DNA from: Eubacterium sp.
GTDB taxonomy: Bacteria; Bacillota; Clostridia; Lachnospirales; Lachnospiraceae
Reading direction: 5' to 3'
Assembly: GCA_017433295.1 (NCBI GenBank)
Contig: JAFRHL010000026.1
Coordinates: forward strand, 62,001-126,000
Length of the DNA: 64,000 bases
The notes below the pieces were generated by a model, which saw only the letters and a program-made list of their open reading frames with translations, searched no databases and had not been told where the DNA came from. This document shows, piece by piece, positions 18,439 through 27,533 of this stretch. The translations under genes were made by a program, and so were the position numbers. The first letter of the stretch is position 1, and each line of letters starts with the position of its first letter.

Positions 18439-19902
18439 TTACAGAAACATATACTTCATATACAGGTCATTGAACAAATCATGTTCTGACAGGCTGATCT
18501 CCTCTGAGATCTCCGCTGCTTTCGTAAATCTTTCAGCCGGTGCCTGGTTCATGGCATACAGTACAGCTCCCTCGAGGGAGCTGTTTCCTATTGGGGTGAT
18601 CCGGCCCGCAAGTTCTTCCGGCAGCATCCCGATCCCCACAGCCTTGGCGCAGTTGATCTTCTGTCCAAAGCCCCCGGCAAGATAGAGTCTGTCAATCCGG
18701 TCGTAATTCACGCCATAGGCGTCCAGCAGGATCTCAATGCCCGCCCGTATGGCGGACTTTGCCATCTGCACCATGCGGATATCCCTTTGGGTAAATATGA
18801 TATCAGGCGCCAGCGGATAGCCTTTGTCAAAATATGCTTTCCCCAGCAGTCCCGTCTCATCAATCATTTTCTCCTTTTTCAGTTCATAAAGGGTCTCTAT
18901 GACACCGCTGCCACATATGCCGGCAGGAGTCTCTCCTCCTATGGTAGTGACCCGAACATGGTCCTCTTTCATCAAAACAGTATCAATGGCTCCGGGGATT
19001 CCGGCCATGCCATGGGTGATGTTTCCTCCTTCAAAGGCAGGACCGGCAGCGGCAGAGGCCGCCAGGATCTTATGACGGTTTCCGATCAGCATCTCCCCGT
19101 TGGTCCCCAGGTCGACTAATATGGATATCTCGTCCTTCCTGTCCATATCACAGGCTATCATTCCACTGACAATATCCGCCCCCAGAAAGGTACTGATGCC
19201 GGGCAGGATGGTCATATTCTTAAAAGTATGCAGGGAAATATCCACAGGTGTAAAGGGATATACACCCAGGCTTTCACAGGACAGGCCCTGCAGGAGATGC
19301 TCCATTGTGGTATTTCCGGAGATGACCACAGGAATATCCAGCCCGGTTACCTGGCTTCCTGCGCCCAGCTCTCTGCACAGACTGCTCATATCCGAAAGCA
19401 CCATCTCCTGAAGCTTTTTTCCCTCGCCCCGGTTTGCGGCATCAATCCGGGATAGCACATCTGCCCCAAAAACCCTCTGGTGATTGATTCCTGTCACGGT
19501 TTTTATCACATGCTTCTTTTTCGTATCCAGCAGACTGGCTGCGATGGTGGTGGTTCCGATATCTATGGCTAATGCCCGGCAGGCAGTATCAGAAGCTTCC
19601 CCACTGCCATAAAACAAATCAGCCGCCTCTATCTTTTCCTCCTGCAGATCCTCCATCAGGATCTCATAGGTTCCTTCTGCGTACACGGAGCAGGCCAGAC
19701 GGAAGCCCTCCTTCAGTTCCTGTTCTGTAAAAAATGCCTCATCCTGTCTGCCGGCTTTGGGGGCCTTCCCGCAAAACCTGACCCGGCACTTCCCGCAGAG
19801 CCCCCTGCCTCCACACCAGGCCGGAAGATAATATCCCCGGTCCCGCAGCTGTTCTGACAATGACCTGTTTTTCTTTATGGATAATAGCACTGTTTTAGTC
19901 AT
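18439..19902 (-). CDS. Reductive activator of corrinoid enzymes-like protein (2Fe-2S plus ASKHA/DUF4445)
   Basis: Restores inactive Co(II) corrinoid proteins to Co(I) at the expense of ATP in methyltransferase systems. The 487 residues begin with a plant-type ferredoxin domain whose cluster ligands are Cys30, Cys36, Cys39 and Cys71 (PAWCGGRGLCGKC). The rest is the ASKHA-like domain: LAIDIGTTTIAASLLD, INHQRVFGADVLSRI, VDLGTNGEMLIG and LYLAGGFGQ. It overlaps the upstream MtaA-like gene by 8 bp. No corrinoid protein or substrate methyltransferase is encoded nearby, so partners must be elsewhere. Confidence 0.9.
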   Translation of the reverse strand: MTKTVLLSIKKNRSLSEQLRDRGYYLPAWCGGRGLCGKCRVRFCGKAPKAGRQDEAFFTEQELKEGFRLACSVYAEGTYEILMEDLQEEKIEAADLFYGSGEASDTACRALAIDIGTTTIAASLLDTKKKHVIKTVTGINHQRVFGADVLSRIDAANRGEGKKLQEMVLSDMSSLCRELGAGSQVTGLDIPVVISGNTTMEHLLQGLSCESLGVYPFTPVDISLHTFKNMTILPGISTFLGADIVSGMIACDMDRKDEISILVDLGTNGEMLIGNRHKILAASAAAGPAFEGGNITHGMAGIPGAIDTVLMKEDHVRVTTIGGETPAGICGSGVIETLYELKKEKMIDETGLLGKAYFDKGYPLAPDIIFTQRDIRMVQMAKSAIRAGIEILLDAYGVNYDRIDRLYLAGGFGQKINCAKAVGIGMLPEELAGRITPIGNSSLEGAVLYAMNQAPAERFTKAAEISEEISLSEHDLFNDLYMKYMFL

Positions 19903-20863
19903 CCGGCTGATCCTCCTGATTCTTATTATGATTCATCAAATCAATCGAAACCGCCTTGCCGATTTCATCAAAGTTGCGCGACAGCCCCGCATGTATACAG
20001 GTCATACCGGTAAAATGAATCCCGGGATCTGAAGCCATTTCAAGAAGCAGGTCCAGGTAATCCACCCCATGCCCGGCTGAAAGATACGGTTTTACCAAAG
20101 CCGGGTCCGGAAGATACGGTTTTGCTGACGCCAGGCCTGAAAGGACCAGAGACCGGGACATTTTCATACAGATATGAACAATGGCCCGGTCAAGAAAAGG
20201 CTGACATTTCCTCATAAGATAGACCTCCGCTTCCCCGCATATCGTCTTATAGTAATCTCCTCCCACAAGATCCATGGTTCCGGCCGGGTCTGCCAGGGAG
20301 ATGATCCGGCAGCCTGCCTTCAGGCAGGCTTTAATATAATCGACCTGAGCATCAGTGATCCGGTGCAGGGCAGCTGTCAGCAGCTCCGGCTCCTCCTCAA
20401 AATACTGGTAGAGATCGACAGGATTCATCAGAGCAGAAAGAATGGTAAAGGGTGCTTCCACCTCCAGGATGACAGGCAGGGTGTGTGTCCCTTTTTCCGA
20501 ATAATCAACCGACATCACCTCGGCGATAGTATTTACCACAGTCTGCATCAGGGGATCTGCCGTCAGGTCTAAGCTTATATCCAGCAGCTGACGGGGACTG
20601 TGAAGACAGTACTCCGCAGGCGTGAAATATTTTCCCGTGCCAAGAATCCGGGTGCCCAAAGCTATTGATTCCAGATTCTGCCAGACCGGAAGAACATAAC
20701 AGCCCATGGCATGTCTCCCGGCTGCTTCTTCCATCAATCCTTTAACAGTTCTAAGGTCTGCAAATCCGGAAATCATCTCCTGGTCAGGGATTCTCATCGC
20801 CTGTCTTCTCTCCAGGGAAGGACATTGCCATGTCACATTCTTAATATCTGCTATTTGCTGCAT
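19895..20863 (-). CDS. Uroporphyrinogen decarboxylase-family (MtaA-like) methyltransferase
   Basis: 322 residues from an ATG at 20863 with RBS AGGGGTG; a longer form from TTG at 20926 would start inside a terminator hairpin and is unlikely. The fold is URO-D/MtaA: ILEVEAPFTILSALM, IISLADPAGTMDLVGG, the HxC zinc pair in IVHICMKMS, and MTCIHAGLS. Such proteins transfer methyl groups between corrinoid proteins and a second acceptor. Being translationally coupled to the RACE-like gene supports a corrinoid role rather than haem synthesis. Its substrate is not evident. Confidence 0.85.
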   Translation of the reverse strand: MQQIADIKNVTWQCPSLERRQAMRIPDQEMISGFADLRTVKGLMEEAAGRHAMGCYVLPVWQNLESIALGTRILGTGKYFTPAEYCLHSPRQLLDISLDLTADPLMQTVVNTIAEVMSVDYSEKGTHTLPVILEVEAPFTILSALMNPVDLYQYFEEEPELLTAALHRITDAQVDYIKACLKAGCRIISLADPAGTMDLVGGDYYKTICGEAEVYLMRKCQPFLDRAIVHICMKMSRSLVLSGLASAKPYLPDPALVKPYLSAGHGVDYLDLLLEMASDPGIHFTGMTCIHAGLSRNFDEIGKAVSIDLMNHNKNQEDQPDD

Positions 20864-20902
20864 ATCTGACACCCCTGCCGCTTTCCTTCCGGTAAATAAA
20901 TA

Positions 20903-20936
20903 CCCGGGGATATCAATTGGTCTCAATATCCCCGGG
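20903..20936 (-). terminator. Terminator after the GH114-like gene
   Basis: Stem CCCGGGGATAT/ATATCCCCGGG, 11 bp perfect, 12-nt loop, followed on the minus strand by TATTTATTT. It ends the gene at 20958-21851. Confidence 0.75.
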
Positions 20937-20957
20937 AGGTTCTATCCTGACTTCTTA

Positions 20958-21851
20958 TCAGATAATCAGGTCACTGGCTATACAATAATTCAGTTTTTTC
21001 TTTTTCGCATAGCTTTTGATACTTGACTTTTTACTTCCGCTCCTGGTGTACTCCAGAATGCCGACACTTAAGTTTGCCTTTTTGGCAGTCACGAAAAATC
21101 TCTCATAATAGCGCTGGAATTCTTTACTCTGATTGGAAAAAGATCCATGGCCGCTGTAGCTGGAAATCTTAGTGGTCACTTCTTCCTGAACCATACCATC
21201 AATCAGGTGCTTCTTGCCCTGTTTGATGAGAGGAGTGATAAACTGATCTCCACCGTTAAGAATCACAGTTTTATTATATTTGCGAAGTCTGGTAAGAATC
21301 TTTACCAGCCCCTTGTAAATACTTCCACGTTTATTATACTCATAGACGTCTGTATTATCTACCCAGAATCCGTCAACTCCCTTTTTCACCATGCTGGCGG
21401 CAAGGTTGTTAATGACAAAGTTCTGCCATGTCCTGCTGGAAACATTTACCCAATACTCATCTTCCCAGTTCTCATATGTTTTAAGACGAAGGCTTTTAAA
21501 CCTGTTATAATACTTCCTGTTAGACTCAACAGAACCGATATTCAGGTATGAGAGAACAATGTGTCCCGCATCTTTGAGTTTCTTTACTTCCTGGGCGTTG
21601 TAATTCTGGGCATCAATGACCAGCACCTTGTAATTCTTTACCTTATTGATAGCAGAACCCTTAATGGAATTATTCAGAGAGATCTTCCAGTTGTAGGCCC
21701 CTTCGGGCATCTTTATAGCAGTTGTCACATTAGTTTTGGTTGATTTTGTTGAATTATTAGCTGCCGCTTCTACAGACGGATCTGCTGCTGTTGAGAAAAG
21801 CAACATCATTACGAATACTGAACAGACAAAACGTTTTAAATAATTCTTCAT
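20958..21851 (-). CDS. Secreted endo-alpha-1,4-polygalactosaminidase-like protein (GH114-type TIM barrel)
   Basis: 297 residues with a signal peptide (VCSVFVMMLLFSTAADPSVEA). The body matches the GH114/TM1410 family: YKVLVIDAQNYNAQEV, HIVLSYLNIGSVESNRKYY, VDGFWVDNTDVYEY with likely catalytic Asp residues, TVILNGGDQFI and VQEEVTT near the C-terminal half. Such enzymes act on galactosamine-containing exopolymers. Flanked by spacers and its own terminator, so it is a single-gene unit. Specificity is inferred from family only. Confidence 0.82.
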   Translation of the reverse strand: MKNYLKRFVCSVFVMMLLFSTAADPSVEAAANNSTKSTKTNVTTAIKMPEGAYNWKISLNNSIKGSAINKVKNYKVLVIDAQNYNAQEVKKLKDAGHIVLSYLNIGSVESNRKYYNRFKSLRLKTYENWEDEYWVNVSSRTWQNFVINNLAASMVKKGVDGFWVDNTDVYEYNKRGSIYKGLVKILTRLRKYNKTVILNGGDQFITPLIKQGKKHLIDGMVQEEVTTKISSYSGHGSFSNQSKEFQRYYERFFVTAKKANLSVGILEYTRSGSKKSSIKSYAKKKKLNYCIASDLII

Positions 21852-22076
21852 AATACCTCACTTTCAAAAAAAATATCCTTTGTTATGACGATTTAACTTT
21901 ATAACACAGAATTAAATATTAGTCAACACATTTGTAACATTTAATTATTTCGTAAGGTTCTTAAGCATTATTATTCAAGAATCACATATGTTTTTTCCTA
22001 TATTAAATCACATTAGTTGGATATAATTTCAGAAGAGAATTGTTCTTAAACCTCAACACAGGAAGAAGGGAATATT

Positions 22077-22373
22077 ATGATTTCAATTAACGATATGACC
22101 ACATGGACAGCAGAATATTTTGCCCTGCCGGAGAACCAGAAGAAAGCAGAGAAGGCCTGCGACAGATATGACAGGCTGATGGTAAAAAACATCCGGAGAA
22201 TGATGAGCGACAGCTCAGAGCAGATTTCCATCGCCGACGCAGCGGCCCATGATCCGGGCAAGGTCCTCGAAAAAGCCAGATATGAGACACTTCGCGGTGC
22301 TGTTATGGATGGAAAGAAAGGGAGTATCAAAGTAGATCTGGTCTATCAGAAGGCCGAGTTTATTCCGGAATAG
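22077..22373 (+). CDS. Small hypothetical protein
   Basis: 98 residues, RBS GGAAGAAGGGAA before the ATG. Mainly helical and charged (ENQKKAEKACDRYDRLMVKNI), with no membrane segment or recognised motif. Followed directly by a structured RNA region that probably ends the transcript. Confidence 0.65.
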   Translation: MISINDMTTWTAEYFALPENQKKAEKACDRYDRLMVKNIRRMMSDSSEQISIADAAAHDPGKVLEKARYETLRGAVMDGKKGSIKVDLVYQKAEFIPE

Positions 22374-22390
22374 AATGCTAAAAAAATAGT

Positions 22391-22478
22391 ACGCCGCAGT
22401 GACGATCCAACCATGTAAAGCCTGATGGATCATCCCGCCTGTTCCTTTCTGGACGGGTGGAGTAACTGCGACGTTTTT
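22391..22478 (+). terminator. Three-way-junction terminator or structured RNA
   Basis: The outer stem pairs 22391-22403 with 22462-22474 (11 of 13 pairs). Inside it lie one hairpin GATCCA/TGGATC (22404-22431) and a second 10-pair helix with G-U pairs, 22435-22444 with 22451-22460. A T run (22474-22478, then CTTCTT) follows. On the other strand the outer stem is followed by TATTTTTTTAG. It may end transcription from both sides, but the internal branches exceed what a plain terminator needs. Confidence 0.5.
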
Positions 22479-22526
22479 CTTCTTATATAAATAGAACAAC
22501 TACGACAGGCAGCAGTCTGATTTTAA

Positions 22527-22955
22527 TTACAGGCCTGCTTTTTTTCTGAACTCCTCCAGAGCCTGCTCCATCATCTCGTTGATCCTCTCACCCTCCCGGA
22601 CAGTGACCAGCTTCACATTATGCTGGCACAGATAAATATAGAAGGCGATCACAAAATTAAAATCAGAAGCAACTGCTCCCATATATGTGACTATGACGGT
22701 GTCGATCCTGCCTAAATGAATATCCTCCAGCAGCCTTTCCAGTTCGGGACGGACATAGGCCCCTTTCATGTAATTACTCTGGATCATATCCAGTTTCATA
22801 TCCACATACTGGATAAAGTTCTGCCCCGGTCCATAAAGCTCTGTTGCCTTATCCTTGCACATGGTAACGGCTGACAGGATCAGATGCTCTGCCGACTGGT
22901 TCATATCCTGGCTGACAGAATCAGACCTGTGATACTGATAAATTGCTATATTCAT
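22527..22955 (-). CDS. Serine-recombinase-like domain protein without catalytic residues (A)
   Basis: 142 residues from ATG at 22955 (RBS AAAGGAGAT); a longer reading from 23066 overlaps the upstream gene and lacks an RBS. The fold signature of the resolvase N-terminal domain is clear: MNIAIYQYHR, then YVRPELERLLEDIHLGRIDTVIVTYM and HNVKLVTVREG. The catalytic serine position (YxRVS) reads YQYHR and the two arginines after the DxVIV strand are lost (TYMGAVASD). There is no DNA-binding tail. It is one of three paralogues within 3 kb. Likely a regulatory or binding domain, function unknown. Confidence 0.8.
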   Translation of the reverse strand: MNIAIYQYHRSDSVSQDMNQSAEHLILSAVTMCKDKATELYGPGQNFIQYVDMKLDMIQSNYMKGAYVRPELERLLEDIHLGRIDTVIVTYMGAVASDFNFVIAFYIYLCQHNVKLVTVREGERINEMMEQALEEFRKKAGL

Positions 22956-23016
22956 ACACTTATCTCCTTTCCCTGGGATATACCAGATCACACCCGGATG
23001 TATTGCGATTCCGGCT

Positions 23017-23433
23017 TCAGGCCTCCCTGAACTTAAGGGCTTCTTCCATGAGATCCATGATCCCAAGTCCCTCTCTGGCAGTGGCCAGCTTTACACCATG
23101 CTCCTTCAGGTAAACATAAAAGTTCAGCAGAAAATCCATGTCAATACTTAAGATACCCATATAGGTCATGATCACAACATCAATTTTCTTGTCAGCAATA
23201 TCCTGTAACAGCTTTAAAAACTGAGGACGGTTTTTCACAGTGTGGATATCCGGTCCGGTGAGGATGGATTCGCTCCGGTCAATATAATTGAAATATTCAC
23301 AGTCCTCACCAAAGAGCTCCTTTGCTTTCTCCTGACAGCTGGCCGCGTTCATGGCCACATTCTGACAGGTTGCCTGATTACAGCTGGGGCAGTCTCCCAG
23401 CGCGTTTTGAAACTGATAAATCGCTACTTTCAT
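23017..23433 (-). CDS. Serine-recombinase-like domain protein without catalytic residues (B)
   Basis: 138 residues from ATG at 23433 (RBS AAAGGATG). Starts MKVAIYQFQNALGDCPSCNQ, so the catalytic Ser-Arg motif is replaced by a Cys-x-x-Cys sequence; four more cysteines follow by residue 46. The second half (LLQDIADKKIDVVIMTYMG, EHGVKLATAREG, LMEEALKF) matches paralogues A and C. The recombinase arginines are absent. It is 61 bp upstream of A and probably co-transcribed. The CPSC motif is shared with C (CPGC), hinting at a metal or redox site. Confidence 0.8.
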   Translation of the reverse strand: MKVAIYQFQNALGDCPSCNQATCQNVAMNAASCQEKAKELFGEDCEYFNYIDRSESILTGPDIHTVKNRPQFLKLLQDIADKKIDVVIMTYMGILSIDMDFLLNFYVYLKEHGVKLATAREGLGIMDLMEEALKFREA

Positions 23434-23514
23434 TTTCTCATCCTTTCTGTGCACCGGATTACAGCACGGTACGGGACAATGTGATGTCCAATACCGGGCA
23501 AATGATATCAGAAG

Positions 23515-24078
23515 TCAGGCTTCCAGAGCCTTGATAAACTCCCTCAGGATAGCGGTATTACCGGGCCAGGCCGGAGACGTTACCAGATTGCCGTCCACCA
23601 CAGCCTGATCCGGCGCGGCCTCCACAAAATTTCCTCCCGCGATCCTGACATCTGCCGCCAGGGCCGGGTAGGCTGTCAAAGTCCTTCCGCAGACCACTCC
23701 GGCTGCCGTGAGCACCTGGGCGCCATGGCAAATAGCCGCCACAGGTTTGGCTGCCTTCATAAAACATTTAACCAGAGTGAGCACTTTATCGTTCAGGCGG
23801 ATATATTCCGGAGCACGTCCGCCAGTTATGAAGAGGCCGTCATAGTCATCAAAATCCACCTGGTCAAAATCTTTGTTCAGGGCAAAGAGATGGCCGGGCT
23901 TTTCTGTGTAGGTCTGGTCTCCCTCAAAATCATGGATGGCCGTCTTTACGAACTCACCCGCCTTCTTGCCGGGACATACGGCATCCACCTGATAGCCCAC
24001 TACCCCCAGGGCCTGAAAAGGTACCATGGTCTCATAATCTTCTGTAAAATCACCAGTAAGCAACAGTATTTTTTTCAA
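23515..24078 (-). CDS. DJ-1/PfpI family protein
   Basis: 187 residues of the class I glutamine amidotransferase-like fold: [34 protein letters not shown] and the nucleophile elbow [10 protein letters not shown] with the conserved cysteine. Relatives act as glyoxalases, deglycases or chaperones; which applies is not readable. Located between the recombinase-like pair and the DUF4125 gene, all on the same strand with short gaps. Confidence 0.9.
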   Translation of the reverse strand: MKKILLLTGDFTEDYETMVPFQALGVVGYQVDAVCPGKKAGEFVKTAIHDFEGDQTYTEKPGHLFALNKDFDQVDFDDYDGLFITGGRAPEYIRLNDKVLTLVKCFMKAAKPVAAICHGAQVLTAAGVVCGRTLTAYPALAADVRIAGGNFVEAAPDQAVVDGNLVTSPAWPGNTAILREFIKALEA

Positions 24079-24098
24079 AATGATCTGCTCCTTTCCTT

Positions 24099-24704
24099 TC
24101 AGCCGGCCAGGGCCCGCTCTGCCTCATCCAGAGAACTGTATCCATAGCATCTGGCCATCAGCTCCATGCTCTTTAAATACAGGTTTTCAGTCGGGTGTTC
24201 GTTGATATATTTCATAAGCAGAGCCAGCGTTCTGGCCGAATAGGTCATCAGCTCACAGCGCAGATAATTCTCAAAGCTGGCCCTTCCGTCAGCGGAAACA
24301 TCCGTAGCTGCCCTCCCGTTCTTCCTGACATTCGGATATCTGATTTCCAGTTCTTTCTCCCATACCATATACTGGCTTGTGATTGCTTCAGCCAGAAGCT
24401 TAACCTCATCAGAAATGGGAGGCAGGACCGAACAGATCTGCTCATAATACTCCGGATCTGTCACCGCCATCATATGGGCGTATTTCTCCATCACCAGGTT
24501 ACGCTCCGCTGACTTGGCATCCTCCAGATCTGTCAGGTAACTGAAGATCACTTCTTCCGGCCAGCTGGCAAACTGGCTTCCTCTCATGATCACGAAGGTC
24601 GTATACTGGTCCTGGCAGGAAGCTCTGCCGTTAATTCCGTGTACCTGCTGAAACATCTCCCACTCGTCCTGGATGATCAGCTTCTCTATCCCTTTACGAT
24701 CCAT
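24099..24704 (-). CDS. DUF4125 family protein
   Basis: 201 residues from ATG at 24704 with RBS AAAGGAGAG. N-terminal [23 protein letters not shown] and [17 protein letters not shown] are typical of the DUF4125 family as I recall it. Helical, soluble, without catalytic motif. It is upstream of the DJ-1 gene and diverges from a TPR-DUF4037 gene nearby; the grouping with that family is why I suspect a shared pathway. Function unknown. Confidence 0.75.
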   Translation of the reverse strand: MDRKGIEKLIIQDEWEMFQQVHGINGRASCQDQYTTFVIMRGSQFASWPEEVIFSYLTDLEDAKSAERNLVMEKYAHMMAVTDPEYYEQICSVLPPISDEVKLLAEAITSQYMVWEKELEIRYPNVRKNGRAATDVSADGRASFENYLRCELMTYSARTLALLMKYINEHPTENLYLKSMELMARCYGYSSLDEAERALAG

Positions 24705-24761
24705 AATCTCTCCTTTCATCTGTCCGGTCTGTAAAGACATCTGTTAAAGTCCCCGTCCAAT

Positions 24762-24932
24762 CTACTTGTGGCAGAAGGGGGCTTTCTTTAATGTCTGGAA
24801 CAGATCCCAGTCATGGGCCGGTATCACTGTTGCATTATAAGGATTGCTTCTGGTGGCCATGGTAGAAGCAGCCACTACATTGTTTTTATCAGTCAGAAGA
24901 TACCCTGTATCCAAGATATAAAACTCTAACAT
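24762..24932 (-). CDS. Small 56-residue protein of unknown function
   Basis: Reads MLEFYILDTGYLLTDKNNVV and ends in QTLKKAPFCHK. RBS GGAGGG lies 8 bp before the ATG at 24932; another ATG two codons upstream is closer to it. No membrane segment. It sits 57 bp upstream of the DUF4125 gene in the same direction and may lead that operon. The good RBS and residue composition favour a real gene, but I know no relatives. Confidence 0.55.
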   Translation of the reverse strand: MLEFYILDTGYLLTDKNNVVAASTMATRSNPYNATVIPAHDWDLFQTLKKAPFCHK

Positions 24933-25237
24933 CCGCATTTCCCTCCATTTTATTTTCCGTTACTTCAGGACTATCTCAATCATACCATTTCACCGGTTTT
25001 TTATTTTGGAGTTATACAACCACTCTGTGGGAAAAATCAATCTGTTTTTTACCTCTGATCGTCCTCATATTTTCCCGGCCCTTTTCACATTTACTGGTAT
25101 AATGGAAACAGATTATTCCCATCTTTATAACCGCATCTTCCCCTTCAGAAAGCTGTGAAATTGCTATAATGATTATGGAAAAGTATCGCTGCCGGCGGAG
25201 CCGGACTTATTCTATAAACAGAAAGAAGGTATGGATT
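24933..25237. other. Gene-free 305-bp divergent promoter region
   Basis: Separates the leftward DUF4125 group from the rightward recombinase-like gene C. Two extended -10 boxes face right (TGGTATAAT ending at 25103 and TGCTATAAT ending at 25170); neither has a good -35. Nothing else recognised. Confidence 0.45.
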
Positions 25238-25642
25238 ATGACACGAGTGGGAATATATAATCACCAGCATTACCGCGGAGGCTGTCCGGGTTGTTCCCAG
25301 ACCTATGTAAAGGGGATGATCGCAGATGGTGTAAAATGCCAGAACAGGGCCATGGGAATCTACGGTCAGGATTGCGAGTTTATCAATTATACCGATCTTG
25401 GCGATTACCCGCCGGATAATCTGGATCGTCCCGGCTACCGCCGCATGATGAAGGACGTGGAGGACCATAATATTGATGTGATCTTTGTCCTGACTTTATC
25501 AAAGATATCCTCTGAAGTGGGACTGGTGCTTGAGACCTACAAGAAGTGTAAGGAGCATGGTGTCGCCCTGATGACTGCCGTAGATGGCAAAAAGGCCATG
25601 GATGTGCTTGATAAGGCACTGGAAAAATGGGAGAAAAAATAG
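25238..25642 (+). CDS. Serine-recombinase-like domain protein without catalytic residues (C)
   Basis: 134 residues from ATG at 25238 (GAAGGT upstream); the longer ORF from 25169 has no RBS. Starts MTRVGIYNHQHYRGGCPGCS, sharing the CPxC motif with B, then CEFINYTDLGDY, DRPGYRRMMKDVEDHNIDVIF and KEHGVALMTAVDG. Catalytic Ser and Arg residues are missing as in A and B. Its last 16 bp overlap the start of the TPR-DUF4037 gene, indicating translational coupling and a shared task with that protein. Confidence 0.8.
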   Translation: MTRVGIYNHQHYRGGCPGCSQTYVKGMIADGVKCQNRAMGIYGQDCEFINYTDLGDYPPDNLDRPGYRRMMKDVEDHNIDVIFVLTLSKISSEVGLVLETYKKCKEHGVALMTAVDGKKAMDVLDKALEKWEKK

Positions 25643-27465
25643 CGATTATGACTGAAGAACGTTTAAAAGAATTATATATACAGATCAAAGAGCTGGAGGA
25701 AGAGGGCCGGTGGATGGATCTGGTTCCGGTCTACCAGGAATGCATCCAAATCTCCATAGCCATCAATGGCGAACTTCATGACGAAACGCTGCGGCTGTAT
25801 ATTGAGTATGGCGGATTACTTCGTAATCTGGGCAGGTTCGACGAGTCTCTTGAAGCCCTTCAGACTGCTCTGCGTATAGTAGCTGCCTCAAAGGGAACCA
25901 GTCATCTGGACTACGCTTCCACCCTGGTCAATCTCGCAAACCTACTGCGTATGATGAAGCAAAACGAGGAAAGTGAACGTCTCTTCCTGAAAGCGAAAAA
26001 GCTTTTTGAAGAAAAGAATGCTGTCACACTGGTGCAGTATGCCAGCCTTTGCAATAATCTGGGGCTCCTTTACCAGCAGATGGATCGCTATGAGGAAGCC
26101 ATCCCCCTACATAAGATATGTCTTTCCATATTCAAAGGTGATCCGCAATATGAGGTACTCTATGGAGTAACTTTAAATAATCTGGTAGATCCCTATAAGA
26201 ATACCGGGCGGAGAGAGAAAGCCATCGAATGCCTAAGACAGAGCATTTCCATCTTCCGTAAAAATATTAAAACCTGCCCTGTCCTTTACGCCACCACCCT
26301 GAATAACCTGGGCGCCATATATTATGAGGACGGCGAGTACCAGAAGGCTCTGGATTGCTTCAAAATTGCCCTGGATACCAGCGAGAAAAGAATGGGTCCT
26401 CTCAGCCAGTGCTTTAAGATAAGCAAGCAAAACTACGAAATGGCTCTTTCCAAAGTCCAGAAACAGGCTTTTGAAGATTCCCACAGGGATCAGTTCCTGC
26501 AAAGCGACCGGCAAATTGACATCAATATCAAGGGGCTTGCCTTATGTGAAGCTTATTTTTATGATGTATGCTATCCCATGCTGCAGAAAGAATTTGCCGA
26601 CCGCCTTCCCCGGATGGCTGCGGGCCTTGTGGGTGAAGGCTCCGAGTGCTATGGATTTGATGATGAGATTTCAAGAGACCATGATTTCGGACCCTCTTTC
26701 CAGATATTCATTCCGAAAGAAGACATGGAAATATACGGTGATGAGTTAAAGAAAAAGGTTGCCGGGCTTCCGGCTGCCTACGGCCCCTTTGAAGCGAGAA
26801 ACGCCTGCGCTTTAGGAGAAGGCAGGGTGGGTGTTCTGGCCATTGAGGATTTCTATGATAAATTCCTTTCCATCCATGAGCTACCGGCCACCAACCGTCT
26901 CTGGCTGGCAATGAATGACATCTCATTATCCACAGCCACCAACGGTAAGGTCTTCTTTGATAACCTGGGCAGATTCTCCGAGATCCGGGAGGGACTTCTG
27001 AAGCATTATCCAGATGATGTCCGCATAAAAAGAATTGCCTACGAATGTACACAGATTGCCCAGAGCGGTCAGTACAACTTCCCCCGTTCTCTGCAGCGGG
27101 GTCAGTATGTTGCGGCCCAGCTGGCCCTGACGGAATTCCTGCATCATTTTATGTCCTTTGTATACCTGATCAACCGGGTCTACAAGCCATATTATAAGTG
27201 GGAACATGAGGGACTTAAAAAGCTGCCCCTCTTTGGACAGATGGCCCATAAAGAGCTTGGAAAGCTGGTATTGATCTCCCTGGATGAAAAAGCCAAATAT
27301 GCTGTTTTCGTTGTGGAGTCTCTCTGTAAAAAAGCCATACAGCTTTTGAAAAAAGAAGGCTTAAGTGACTGTGGCAGCGATTTCCTTCTGGATCACGCAC
27401 CCTATGTATTGAGCCATGCAGAGGATGAAGCAATCAAGTATTCCAACCCATGGCTGGAGAAATAA
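25627..27465 (+). CDS. TPR protein with C-terminal DUF4037 nucleotidyltransferase-like domain
   Basis: 612 residues; the start at 25627 overlaps gene C, and an ATG at 25648 is an alternative. Residues 10-290 are about six TPR units (DESLEALQTALRIV, YASLCNNLGLLYQQMDRYEEAI, ATTLNNLGAIYYEDGEYQKAL), a protein-binding scaffold. The C-terminal half matches DUF4037: GEGSECYGFDDEISRDHDFG, where the acidic residues resemble a minimal nucleotidyltransferase metal site. No signal peptide. May modify a partner or nucleotide; substrate not known. Followed by a hairpin. Confidence 0.82.
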   Translation: MGEKIAIMTEERLKELYIQIKELEEEGRWMDLVPVYQECIQISIAINGELHDETLRLYIEYGGLLRNLGRFDESLEALQTALRIVAASKGTSHLDYASTLVNLANLLRMMKQNEESERLFLKAKKLFEEKNAVTLVQYASLCNNLGLLYQQMDRYEEAIPLHKICLSIFKGDPQYEVLYGVTLNNLVDPYKNTGRREKAIECLRQSISIFRKNIKTCPVLYATTLNNLGAIYYEDGEYQKALDCFKIALDTSEKRMGPLSQCFKISKQNYEMALSKVQKQAFEDSHRDQFLQSDRQIDINIKGLALCEAYFYDVCYPMLQKEFADRLPRMAAGLVGEGSECYGFDDEISRDHDFGPSFQIFIPKEDMEIYGDELKKKVAGLPAAYGPFEARNACALGEGRVGVLAIEDFYDKFLSIHELPATNRLWLAMNDISLSTATNGKVFFDNLGRFSEIREGLLKHYPDDVRIKRIAYECTQIAQSGQYNFPRSLQRGQYVAAQLALTEFLHHFMSFVYLINRVYKPYYKWEHEGLKKLPLFGQMAHKELGKLVLISLDEKAKYAVFVVESLCKKAIQLLKKEGLSDCGSDFLLDHAPYVLSHAEDEAIKYSNPWLEK

Positions 27466-27470
27466 AAAAA

Positions 27471-27533
27471 GACTAAAAAGGATGACGGGCCTGTCAGGGA
27501 TGTCAGCTAATGCTCCCGACAGGCTCGCCGTCA
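27471..27533 (-). terminator. Hairpin between convergent genes
   Basis: Imperfect stem built from GACGG-GCCTGTC and GACAGGC-CCGTC, overlapping the last codons of the leftward HExxH gene, followed on the minus strand by T-rich CTTTTTAGTCTTTTTTT. Confidence 0.6.

Noticed and set aside
20864-20926. 21-codon N-terminal extension of the MtaA-like protein from a TTG
   Set aside because: The TTG lies within the terminator of the upstream gene, and the ATG at 20863 has a good RBS.
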